Source of the DNA: Haliclona indistincta
Lineage: Eukaryota; Porifera; Demospongiae; Haplosclerida; Chalinidae
Reading direction: 5' to 3'
Assembly (NCBI GenBank): GCA_964017065.1
Contig: OZ024791.1
Span: 6,996,547 to 7,060,546 of the forward strand
DNA length: 64,000 nt
This document shows positions 34,645-44,965 of this stretch, piece after piece (the stretch's first letter is position 1; each line of letters starts with the position of its first letter). The notes under the pieces are model-generated. The model saw only the letters and a program-made list of their open reading frames with translations, did not search any database and was not told where the DNA came from. A program made the translations under genes and the position numbers.

Positions 34645-35271
34645 CTATGTAGGAGAGAAGTTAGCCTTTGTGGCAATAATAATACCAATAATCACACCAA
34701 AGAGTCCAATAGCACTAGCAAAGATTTCAATTATAAGCACTTTCACAAAGAGAGAGGCGTTCTGTGCGTCTGCAAGTGCTGCACCACTGCCAACAATTCC
34801 AACTGATATACCACAAGCTATGTTGCATATTCCAACAGTGAGTCCCGCACCAAAGAGTGCGTAACCACTAAACAATGCCTGACGAGTGTAATGGCCTTCA
34901 CCATCAAACACTTCGTGCTCCAGATCTCTCAGTGGGCCAGCCATGATAATGGCTATGATGATTCCATAGATAGCAACAGCCTCGCAGAAAATAATGCTGA
35001 TGAGATTGCGTGTTTTGATACGAGGAGCCTTGACACCAGCACCAAGAACACTTGAACCGACAAGGAAAATACCCCAAGCTGCTCCAACAACGGAAAACGA
35101 CACCCCTAGCCCGATTCCAAGCCCCGCCCACATATAAGGGTTGACATACTGCAGGAACCAGCCGATATCAAACCGGGTGCCCAGTCCAGAGAGATTGTAG
35201 AACAATGCCACTGTCAGGAGTGACGCTATCGTTAGATAGTAGACTATCTGGTGTGCATAGTTACACAACAT
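34645..35271 (-). CDS. ATP6V0B: V-type proton ATPase c'' proteolipid subunit
   Basis: A single-exon frame of 208 residues, matching the usual length of the c'' subunit (Vma16/ATP6V0B). Five hydrophobic helices are visible: one N-terminal extra helix ([19 protein letters not shown]) and two double-helix hairpins. Acidic residues lie in the helices at [11 protein letters not shown] and [13 protein letters not shown]; the first is the conserved proton-carrying glutamate position. Glycine-rich helix faces ([18 protein letters not shown]) pack the c-ring. It acts in the Vo sector of the V-ATPase in endomembranes, acidifying lysosomes and vesicles. It is divergent from the PPM1F-like gene (253 bp) and intronless like UXT. 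Confidence 0.95.
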   Translation of the reverse strand: MLCNYAHQIVYYLTIASLLTVALFYNLSGLGTRFDIGWFLQYVNPYMWAGLGIGLGVSFSVVGAAWGIFLVGSSVLGAGVKAPRIKTRNLISIIFCEAVAIYGIIIAIIMAGPLRDLEHEVFDGEGHYTRQALFSGYALFGAGLTVGICNIACGISVGIVGSGAALADAQNASLFVKVLIIEIFASAIGLFGVIIGIIIATKANFSPT

Positions 35272-35524
35272 GGCGGACGATGATCAACAAGATCCAAAGC
35301 CGCGAGAGAAATCACCAATCAGTCGTTCTATAAACACACAACACTAAAGTAAGTAAAGCTTGTTGAGTGTATACACTGTTAGCTTACCCTTTATGTTGCT
35401 TGCTAGCTGCTGGTCAAGGAAGATTCAGTGCGCCACTATAATCAATAGTCATGTGACATTTGATCACGTGCTCTGCTGAATCGTATTCATTGCTCGATGT
35501 CCATCGCTGCGCCTACAAGCTGTC
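35272..35524. promoter_or_regulatory. Divergent ATP6V0B / PPM1F-like promoter region
   Basis: 253 bp between opposite start codons. Two 'gatcacgtg'-type E-box-like CACGTG sites occur, at about 35464 and again in the first PPM1F intron at about 35725. CACGTG is the core of CLEAR/TFEB sites, which in vertebrates drive V-ATPase genes; a role here is inference. Confidence 0.4.
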
Positions 35525-38354
35525 ATGGAGTTTCCTGAATCTGGACGAAAGAGCGCCAAGAAATTCCTGGAGTACTTTTTGAGCCGCCAGCAACCTCCCC
35601 CATCCTCTCCAGACGAGGAATGGCAGCCACCAGTCAGCTCAAACTGGCCCCAAGTGAGCGAAGAGGAGGCGGAGGGGGAAGCCATGGACATTGCTAGAAA
35701 CCTTCTTTGCAAGAGGTCAGTTGATCACGTGAGGAGCAGCTCCTCGTTATTGTACTGTTCCTTTCTTTCTCTAGCTCGTGTCCAGGATTTTTGACTTACA
35801 ATATTGCAGCAGCCGCTGTTCGGAAAGTTTTAGCAGTACCACTAAATACATACCATATTAAAGATGATGTTGGCAAGGTAGAAAATGGTAGTGAAGGACA
35901 ATATCAAGGAACTGATGAGGTTCCTCCAAGACAAAGTATGTCCTTATACTATTATACTATCAAGTTGATGTTATCTTTGTAGTGTTGGACGGTATGCTTC
36001 TTACCAGAGCTACAATCACTGCTGTTCATGAGGTCTGTCAAGAATGGGTTCAATCGCTTCCCTCTCTCACATGCCCCCATCAACGCTGGGAGTTCAGCAT
36101 CTTTTCGGCTAAAAATGGACGTAGAAAAATGGAGGACATGCACTCTGTATGCATGGACATAAACACCTTATATGGAGTCAAGGTATGTACTACAGGCAAT
36201 TGGCAGTAGTAGCATGTAAAGATGTACCAAGTATTGGTAATTGAAATTAAAATGCGTAACATGTATGTAATTTTGGGATTTTGCTTAGAATCAATAAAAG
36301 CATTGTTTACAAACTTAAGTTTCACTTTAGCCTTATAATGCTTATGATAACATGCATTAGTGCACAATGTAGACTTTGCTGACACTATTTCCCACCACAG
36401 AATGTGATTAGTCATCCCCTAGTTATTAAATTAATAAGTTTATTAACTAATGAAGTTATTATCAAATTATTGACAGACTATTACTAAAAATTGCATCACT
36501 GTTAACCTTATTAGAACAGGAACTTGTTGTCAGTGAGTCATCTTGTTTTCACTGGTTACACAGGATCTTCCTGATCAATTTTTTTTCGGTGTCTATGACG
36601 GTCATGTTGGTACCGAAGCAGCTACTTACTCGTCTGTTAATCTTCATCACAACATTGTCCGCCACCCTCAGTTCGCTTCCGATCCTGTGCTCGCTATCAA
36701 GGAAGCAGTGAAGTTAACAGATGAGAGATGCTGTCAAAAGGTGAGACAGTGCAAATTTGCACGATACTTTAATTTTAAGTAGGAGTAGATCTATCGTAAG
36801 GTCTAAATACTTTTACACTGGGGGAATTTGTTGCATGCAACCAGCAAAGTTGCCTGCAAAGCACAGTGCAATGTTTATGTGGATTATCAATGTGATACCC
36901 CACCCACCCCATTATTGGAAGAGGGTGGAAACACTAATTCACTAGTGTGGACAAAATTTCAGTCAAATCATGGGTATGGAGTAATAGGGGGATTTGACAA
37001 AAGTACCGTATTATTGGAGTTATTCAATTGCAAATGTCCCACCCCTGGGGCCCACTCGCCAAGTGAAGTCCCTACATTTCCCAAACGAGGGTGGGTGGGG
37101 CGTCACTTTGATTGGTGCAATATTGTTGTGCAAAATTTATTATGATAGAACAACATTCTATTTCAGATCACATAGTGTGATCATCTTTATGAAACTGGAT
37201 ATTGATCTACAATGTATATTAGTTGAAATAGCCTCAGGAAGTGCATTTTGTACTACAGATCTGCTGGGTGCAATTTTGGTTTTGTATCAGCTAGTGCTTG
37301 TGTAGGCACAAGAAGTGTGTATCAAGTAAGATGCAATAGTCTTGTGATTCTAGATTTTGTGTGTATAGTACAAATTAGTGGTATTGTATTGACCAAACTA
37401 ACCACTGTAGTACTTATGTACACAGTTAATGTACACTTGAAAGTAGTTACACTTGAAAGTGTAACAGCTTATACAACTGGTACACACTATTGACTAGCAA
37501 GTGTTGTGTACAATAAATCAAGTATTACTGTTGCTGTAATGTGACTAAAAGCCCCTTTGGGACCTTCAGTATGAGAGTACTACACACTTCTGACCTTTGT
37601 ATCTGAAGGCATGCCCTGTTCATGCACCACACATACAATGCTACAGTCCCATTGTCAAGTTGTGCATTATTTCCTATGCTCACCACAGAACTGGCGCAGT
37701 GGTACTACAGCTGTGTTCACTCTGATTCGTGGTGGTGAGTTGTACGTTGGCTGGGTAGGTGACTCACAAGCAATGCTGTTCAGAAAAGGAGCTGAGCCTC
37801 TTCAGTTAGTTCAGCCTCACAAACCAGATAATGAGGTGAACTTACATGTTTTCATTTGTAATTAGTGGTCAGGGTGTTTTTATTAGGAAGAAACAACACG
37901 TATTGAGGCGGCTGGTGGAATGGTTCTTCATGTCGGTGGAACAGCACGAGTGAATGGTACTCTCTCAGTTTCTCGTGCTATTGGAGATGCAAAGGATAAG
38001 AAGTACATAATTGGCGAGGCAGATGTTACAACGCATGCACAAGTCGGCAATGAAGAGTACCTGGTCATAGCTTGTGATGGAATTTGGGACGTTGTTGATG
38101 GAGACGAAATGACGGAATGCGTCACTAAGCACTTTTTATCAGGCGGCAAGAAACAGACACTCGCTAAAGCAATCTGTGACTTTGCACGCGATGAAGGATC
38201 CTCTGATAACCTGACAGCAATAGTCGTCTTCTTTTCCAGCTTTGTACCACCACAAAAAGTAGAAGAAAAGTCCGTAAAGGAAGAGACCGATGGTAAAGGC
38301 AACGAAGAACCAAAGAAAGAAGAGGACTCGCCATCTCTTGAAGTGTCCTCTTAG
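35525..38354 (+). CDS. PPM1F: PP2C-family (PPM) protein phosphatase, PPM1F/POPX-like
   Basis: Exons join in phase from [18 protein letters not shown] to TAG at 38352-38354. After an acidic N-terminus, the PP2C core appears in order: [116 protein letters not shown] and [15 protein letters not shown], followed by a charged Lys/Glu tail. Metal-binding acidic residues (MED, DGH, ACDG, SDN) are all present. The usual DGHGG reads [19 protein letters not shown] and the EARIEAxGG-like motif point to the PPM1E/F branch, Mn/Mg-dependent Ser/Thr phosphatases that act on PAK and CaMK kinases in vertebrates. Introns are short except one of about 0.95 kb at 36739-37687 with no recognised content. It is convergent with TRIM37 copy A. 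Confidence 0.88.
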
Positions 38355-38837
38355 TTTACTACCCATAGTGTGTGGTTTTCGTGTGATAATTGAGAAGGGT
38401 TTGTCCAGTTACACATCATACATGTGTGGTTTGCGTAGGTGTATGGATGTGGTGCTTGTGTATCGCCCTCTACTTTACCCACGTTCACTTAAATAATTAT
38501 CTTGATTTTTCTATGACAATAGCATTTATTATATTTTTATGTTAGTTGTAGTAATACAAGTCACATCAATGTCATTATTTTGTTCAAAGATAAGATAAGA
38601 TTAAATTATATGAAAATACAATTAGTAAAGTGATTACAATAATATAATTTTGATATAAAGTAGCATGAAGATGATCGATTGAATTAATGATTATTGTAAT
38701 TATTACATTAGTTATTACGGTTAAGTATGCTTTAGTTAAAGTATATTACTTATACATTAATACTATACGCATAATATTGACCATAGCAGCTCAACTGTGG
38801 AATGAGGTATAATAAAGTATTTATCGTATGTACAGTG
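38355..38837. other. 3' region between convergent PPM1F-like and TRIM37 copy A
   Basis: AT-rich sequence with the 3' ends of both genes. From about 38450 it is shared with 51383-51764 downstream of TRIM37 copy B, so this is the left end of the segmental duplication. No gene was seen. Confidence 0.6.
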
Positions 38838-41800
38838 TTAGAGAATTTGTGACAGGCTTGTGTTGCTGCCCATTGCTCCGACAGAACGCTGCTGTTCTGT
38901 GGACCGTGGAGCAGAGTCTGATGAACAAGTGGATTGTGTGTCAGATAGTGTTTCTGTGTTCTTAGTTGAAGAGGTGGTACTAGTGTTGGTGGAAGTGGTA
39001 GTAGTTGGTGTGCTTCTGCCAGCCGCTTTGAGCTTTCCATATCTGTAGGAAAGGAAATTTTAAATTGTGAAGACAGTTAAGTGTGATCGAACCTTCTTCC
39101 ACTTCCTCTCAGGACTGACTGCTCTTGTTGTACTTCAGTTCTTGCTGGTTGTTTTTGCTGTTTTGGTTCCTGGTGAGGCTGTAGTTGTGGCTCTTGCTTC
39201 TGTCTTTGAATCTGATCAAGATTACATTGACTTTGTGAGTTTATTTGACTCCCGGCCGGTCCTGTGGTCTGCTGGCTCATTGTCTGTTGTTGGTGCTGCT
39301 GCACTTGTGATCTCTGCATGCGTGATGAGGAATGGTAAAAGTTGTATTGTTGATGAGGTGGTATATATCTGTAGAGTGCAGAAATAACAGAAGACTGTAG
39401 ACCAGGTGGGTGTTCATTCCCCATTGTGTTGATTGCTTCCAGAGAGCGATGAAATGCTTTTCGCTGGTTCATGACAGACACTCTTGATCCGTCACCATGG
39501 ATGAATCCACTCTGGCTGGTACGTGGTTCTTTCTGCAATGTGTGCAGTGATGTAGCTTCAGCAATAGGGCTGTTAGGGACTGATATGTCATTCAGTGAAC
39601 GATGGAGTCTGCTCTTAGTGAGCTTGGCTGCCTGTGGAGGTGAGAACTGCTGCATGGACCCCACTCTAGAAGGATGAGGGTGATGGTTCGAGGGAGTGAC
39701 TTCGTGTTGAGATTCTATTTCTTGTGACATGGCATACAATTTTGCCTGATGGAACGAATAGTCCTCTTCCGTCAGAGTTTTGGGCGACAAAAAATCAGTG
39801 GTGTGGAAGTCTTCGAATTCCTGACTCATATCAACTTGGCTGTTGTACTGTGCTTGACTGCAGTGCATTTCAAGATTTCCACCGGTCTTTACTCCCTGCT
39901 CGTATTCTTCCTCACTGAACAGGTGAGTTCCTGGTGAGTTCTGACTGCTGCTCTCATCGAATCCTCTATTGCTGTCTGGAACGAGCATGCTCATGGAGGA
40001 GTGATGCGCATGCTGTTCTCGCATGTAGTGAGGGTCTTGTGACATGGTGTATGGATGAACTGATTGATGAGAGAGCTGGTCCATTTGATGGCGCCGGAGC
40101 ATAGTAGGATCGTACGACATTCGTCGCTGTTCTCTAAAACTTGGATAATCTATTTCTCCACCATGACGAAATCCATCTTGCCTCTGGTAATAACTGTCTC
40201 CCCATGAAGCAGGTACCATCAGAGACTGTGAGCTTCTCTGTTGAGTCATGGAGACAGGCTGCTGCTGCTGCATTGGTCTCCTTGTCGAGAGAGAACGCTG
40301 TGACCTACTCTCACTTCTCATCCTTGCTACACGTTCTCTATGAATTTGCTACAAGAAGAAGAGTATTCATACACATTGAACACTGTCATGTGAAAATATG
40401 TACCTGACTGCGTGTGAATTCTTGTTGCTTAGCTTGTCTTTCCAGCTGCGATGCCGTGGAAGGAGTGTTAACAATATAAAAGTGAAATCTGCTTTTGTGT
40501 ATGCTAACCTTCAAATGTTGGTTGAGAGAGGTTAACTTCTTTTCAAGGGCATCGATGTATAGTTGCAAGTCTTTGCACTGCTGGTGGAAGGTCGGCTGCC
40601 GGATGCTGAGTTTGAGCAGTAGAGTATCATTGACAAGAAAGTTTCCAGATCTCAGTTTCGAGAGGTCAAAGAACTTTTTGTAGCCCCAGCACTCACCAAC
40701 AGAGAAATCAGAAGCTGTGTAAAAATAGTTGTCACAGCCAGATTGCAGAAATATTGGATCTATTTTTTACCATATTCTCTCTTGAAGTTGCAGCCATTTG
40801 CACTGGCATTTGCTTCATCAGCTTTGTGTATCAATTCTACACAATACTGATAGCTATAGTAGAAGGAAAGATGGTGAGCATTAGAATATGTCTTTCAGCT
40901 GTCGCTTACCGAGATGTGGTGTTATGTCCTTCTGTCAGTTCTACAAACACACCAAGATGAGTCCCAGTATGCTGATCTGTACCATTCTATAGAACAATGC
41001 ATGTGTAAAAAATAGTAGAGATGAAAAAGTGAAAACTTACAGGATAAACTTTCAGTCGCCATGACATGCCGCAAAACTTGAGAGGCGAGTCACTGTAGAT
41101 TTCTGTTCCTCGATTCTTGTATGCCCTATAATAAATAAATCAGGAATGCACCAGTTGTGTAGGAGATGATCAAATCCTTACATAAATGAAGTGATCTTAA
41201 AGAAATTGGAGTAGAATAAAGGTACCACTTCACTGCAGTCAAGATAATGAATGAGGATTTTGAAAAGACACGAAAAGTTACAAACTTTGTGAAGGAGCCA
41301 ACATCAGGAACACATTCAGACTCCGATTTCTTGTTTTGCTCCAGCTAGTAAAAGTTAAAAACAAGTTAATCAAGTGGAGAAGCGCTATTTTTACTTATAA
41401 TTATACCTTCTGAATTAGTCTGCTCAATTTTTGTTCCATCTCAGCACTTTGTGTGGCTAGCTCTGACATGGGCCCACTCAACTGGAGTGAATGAATGAGA
41501 TGATGATACATGCATAAATAGTAACTATTTGCAGACCTTTCCTTCTACTTCAGTTGACACTGAACTGATTTCGTATGCCTGTTGCTTCAGGTGCCTTCTG
41601 CTCTCTGAGTTAGCAGAAAGAGGATGAAGTCCAACTATACCAACTAAAATTCACACATACCGCCAAGTCTTTGCAGTTTTAACTGCAGCTGGTTATCCAA
41701 TCTGCCTTGAATCTCAGACACTACTGTTTCAATGTCGCCCTGAGCCTGAAAAAGGAGACAATTTGTTGCAATGTGCTGTACAAGTTGAAAATGGTTACCT

Positions 41801-43241
41801 TCTGTCTATCTCCTCTGACACTCTCGATCTTTCTTTCCACTCTTTCCATGTATGTCATAGTTTCTTTCAGCATCTCATTCAGCTTGCTAGCCTGCAGCAT
41901 AACAAACCATGACATCAAGTTACGATGAAACCTGCAAGTACACTTACGTCTGAATTAAAAGTCTCTTTTCTTAGTCTGCACATTTCTTCCAATGGAGTCT
42001 GCATGTGACCTTTGTGCTAAAAAGAAAAAGTAAATACATTTGTTTTTTAGTTCAAACACACATACCTGTCCCCACAAGCCGCACTCAAAGCAAGTACATT
42101 CTCGACATATCTCACAGTATACCATCAACTCATTGGCTGGATGAACAGAACAGCTGCATGAGAAAAACAAAGATCATCCAGCACAGCCAAGCTGACATGC
42201 TTGCACTAATAATTCTTGCTTATTTTCGGATCCTTTTTTCACACGAATGCTGTCAACATGCTGAATGAGAGACAAGGTCATAGGCTAATAGTTGAGCATT
42301 GACTGAGCCATACCTCAATGAGGTCATCGAACAGACCAACTCGTATCAAATCAGAAGAAGCAAGAGGAATTCTGTAGTATATATTATTAATGAAATAACC
42401 AGAGTTCTAATGAACACATACCCGTGCGCTGAGCTAAGATCTTTTGACTTACGATACATGTAAGACTAAGTGCAGGCCAGGAAGTCGATAGTCGATTTTT
42501 GACTTCGAAAGTCGGAAGTTGATTTTGACTTACGATACATGTAAGACTAAGTGCAGGCCAGGAAGTCGATATGTATAGGAGGTTGGGTGACACACCCACA
42601 ATGCCGTAAAGTGCTCTTACAAGGACACATAGCTTAGAAAGCCATGGATTGGCCACTCGAGCAAGGCTTGCCAGCACAGAAAACGTCTTCATAGGACTAT
42701 AAATTCAGTGGAGAAGCTGCAGAGAGAGTTTTCGTGGAGATTTTTGAGCGGTAAGACGCAAACAGGCGTGTTTTTGACAACAAAATATACATACGTACGT
42801 ACGCATATAGACGGATACAAACGCCCTGGTGCATACTGTGCACTGGTAATGAGGATTTTACTCCACACAACATGTCAGATCACATACCTACACTTGGGAC
42901 AGCTTGGCTCCTCATATTTGATCCATCTCTGGAGAAGGGAGAGAGAAAGAGACTGATGAGTAGGAGGATAAAATCGTCATTGTTGTTAACAGCAACCCAT
43001 CCATGAATAATGAATATTAATAATGCAACCATGCATAACTAATTAGTCAAGTAACGATATAATATAGTCTGTAACATATTATTACCTGTATACAAGTGTA
43101 GCAAGCTATCTTGCCACAGTTAGGGCATATGCAAGTGTCTTGAAGCTTGTTGAGACATATGTAGCATTTCAGCAGCTCAGAAATTCCCTGTGAAGTGAAA
43201 ATGATAGCATTATTGTGATCCCTCAAGTGGTATGATCGCAT
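38838..43241 (-). CDS. TRIM37: TRIM37 paralogue A (RING, B-box, coiled coil, MATH), 5'-truncated
   Basis: E3 ubiquitin ligase family, read on the minus strand: RING (CYICLNKLQDTCICPNCGKI, CYTCIQRWIKYEEPSCPKCR), B-box (CSVHPANELMVYC, CTCFECGLWGQ), coiled coil (LNEMLKETMTYMERVERKIE), MATH domain (MSWRLKVYPNG, GVFVELTEGH, ASDFSVGECWGYKKFFDLS, NDTLLLKLSIRQPTF), then a long Gln/Ser/His-rich tail ending NTSLSQIL. RING plus MATH defines TRIM37, which in vertebrates limits centriole assembly and acts at peroxisomes. The first coding exon of copy B (MSSQLSQGG at 57489-57524) has no counterpart here, because the upstream region is interrupted by mobile elements and a rearrangement. A single in-frame ATG at 43241 reads through the former intron end. 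The exon with ATAQTSPSHARSS in copy B is partly deleted, with loss of its splice acceptor. Exons otherwise keep open frames. It may be a decaying copy. Confidence 0.75.
42400..42851. mobile_element. Copy-A-specific intron insertion
   Basis: Comparison with copy B (at about 55443-55480) shows some 450 extra bases in this TRIM37A intron. The block holds two direct repeats (about 42449-42486 and 42532-42570) sharing gacttacgatacatgtaag and ccaggaagtcgata. No clear terminal inverted repeats or coding frame were seen, so the class is unknown. Confidence 0.6.
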
Positions 43242-43242
43242 C

Positions 43243-43322
43243 TAGCCTCGTACCCAGGCTCTCTGGCAGAGATTTAATTATGCGTAATTAAATCTCCGCC
43301 AGAGAGCCAGGGTACGAGGCTA
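43243..43322. mobile_element. 80-bp hairpin MITE sharing ends with the 5.16-kb transposon
   Basis: Two 38-bp arms with only two mismatches around a 4-base loop TGCG. Each arm matches the outer 38 bp of the 84-bp terminal repeat of the element at 43341-48504 (TAGCCTCGTACCC...). It is flanked by a 9-bp direct repeat GATCGCATC, and copy B shows the unoccupied site (gatcacatc). It is the smallest possible non-autonomous derivative, almost nothing but the two ends joined. Confidence 0.9.
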
Positions 43323-43340
43323 GATCGCATCCCAATGTGT

Positions 43341-43424
43341 TAGCCTCGTACCCAGGCTCTCTGGCGGAGATTTAATTATGCGTGGGTGTTGAAATGCGGG
43401 GGTGGCGATTGAGAGCCTGGTATC
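43341..43424 (+). repeat. Left terminal inverted repeat of the transposon
   Basis: 84 bp, identical to the reverse complement of 48421-48504. Within it CCAGGCTCTC near the outer end is mirrored by GAGAGCCTGG near the inner end, so the repeat itself can fold; this could be a pair of transposase-binding sites. Confidence 0.95.
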
Positions 43425-43511
43425 CACTGTTTCGCACATGCGCAGACGATCCATGGAATTCCGTGGATCAGTATATTTCAGTAAACTACCGTGTTACATT
43501 TACGTCACATT

Positions 43512-44908
43512 ATGGCTGCTGGTGAAGGAGCTGGAGAGAGAGAGTTTCAGCGTGCACTGGACTATGCAGTGCAGCGCGTTCAGACGGCGACATTTTCGCC
43601 GAAGCCAGAACAGACAGCGGCGATAAGAGCTATCTACGAGGGAAAGGACGTCTTTGTTTGGCTCCCTACAGGCTTTGGCAAGTCGTTCTGCTACGAGGCC
43701 ATACCATTTGTGCTCGATTGGAAGCTGAAGAGGACCGATAGTGGTACTCGTAGCAGTCTTGTTCTTATTGTGTCACCACTTGTAGCCCTAATGGTTGATC
43801 AAGTGTGTAGCTTGCGTACAAGAGGCGTGAAGGCAGCAATCATTAGTGGTGGTGCTGGAGGATTTGACGAGGATTTCATAGCCAAGGACAAAGATCTTGA
43901 GGAGTGTAGCTTGCTTTTTGGCGCTCCTGAAGCGTTTCTGAGATCGAAATGGAGAGATACTATGGAAAAACCATGCATCAGTCAAAGAATTGTAGCAGTC
44001 GTCATTGATGAAGCTCATTGTGTGACCATGTGGTAAGCTACAATTGTGATAGATCAGCATACTAGTAATAAATGCTTTTCTATAGGAGCAAAGAGTTCCG
44101 TCCTGCTTATGGACATCTTGAAGAGCTAAGAGCTCTTATTCCTGAAAGAACACCATACTTGGCTTGCACTGCAACTGCCACCAAGAGCATTCGTCACGAA
44201 ATTATCAAGAAACTTGAGATGACCGGGTGCAATTTTGTATGCACTTCTCCTGATAGAGAAAATATTTATTACGAAGTGAAGGCACGATCAGATATTGAGT
44301 TTGATATGGCGCCATATGTTCATTCCTTGCAAAAGCATCTAGTCAAGTCTCCAACGATAATTGTCTATTGACAATCTCTGAACATGTGTGCAGATTTATA
44401 TTCTCACTTTCTCATGGTGCTCAGCGATAACGTCTATTATCCAGCTGGTGCTGAAAAGGTCACAGCCAATAGACTGATTGGTATGTTCCATTCTCGCACT
44501 ACTGAACACAATAAGAGAGTTTTGTTGAACAACTTAACTGTACCTGGAGGTACAATCAGAGTAGTTTTTGCCACTTCTGCCCTAGGAATGGGCGTACACC
44601 TTGTTGGTGTTAACACGATCATACACTATGGCGCACCCAGCAGTATAGACGATTATTTCCAGGGCAGTGGAAGAGGAGGAAGAAGTGGAGAAAAGGCTCG
44701 TTTGATAGTGTTCTGGATTCCACGTGACTGTCCGCTGAAGAAAAACCCAAAGAATGCCCATGACCGTGAAGTAGCAGATGTACGGCACTACTTGGAAAAT
44801 GAGACAGTCTGCCGACGCAAGTGGCTTCTTGAATATTTCGATCAATCTCTACCGTCTGCATGTTTAGAATTAGAGGAGTGTTGTGATATTTGTGATATTG
44901 AGTTATAA
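43512..44908 (+). pseudogene. RecQ-like SF2 DNA helicase of the transposon, one in-frame stop
   Basis: Two exons (43512-44033 and 44086-44908) joined across TG|G. Helicase motifs: Q-like motif FSPKPEQTAAI, Walker A LPTGFGKS (motif I), SPLVALMVDQ (Ia), VIDEAHC (motif II, DEAH box), CTATAT (III), IIVY..SLNMC (IV), VVFATSALGMGV (V) and QGSGRGGRSG (VI). The short C-terminus is Cys-rich (CLELEECCDICDIEL), like the end of a RecQ zinc-binding region; RQC and HRDC domains are absent. TGA at 44369-44371 interrupts the frame in motif IV, at a position where many RecQ proteins have Cys, and the same frame continues to the true stop. A single nonsense change is the simplest reading. If translated whole it would be a 3'-5' helicase that could assist transposition or repair of the ends. 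Confidence 0.88.
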
Positions 44909-44965
44909 TTATTAATATTTTGTGTTTTACGCACATGAATAGTTATTGATCATTACAACATTGAG

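Larger units (their letters stand above)
38450..43340. repeat. Segmental duplication, copy A
   Basis: Very similar over its whole length to 51383-55924, covering the TRIM37 3' flank, all exons except the first, and the sequence just upstream (resumed at 48505-48540 after the transposon). Copy A carries extra insertions (42400-42851, the 80-bp hairpin, the 5.16-kb transposon) and lacks two segments present in the coiled-coil/linker exon of copy B. Confidence 0.9.

Noticed and set aside
39067..39387. Plus-strand hydrophobic ORF (and its twin at 51998-52306)
   Set aside because: It is the antisense shadow of the Gln-rich TRIM37 tail; poly-Gln codons read backwards give Leu/Val-rich peptides.
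43243..43430. One continuous long-TIR end of the transposon
   Set aside because: The first 80 bp form a separate closed hairpin with its own 9-bp duplication, and the true element starts at 43341, as the empty site in copy B shows.
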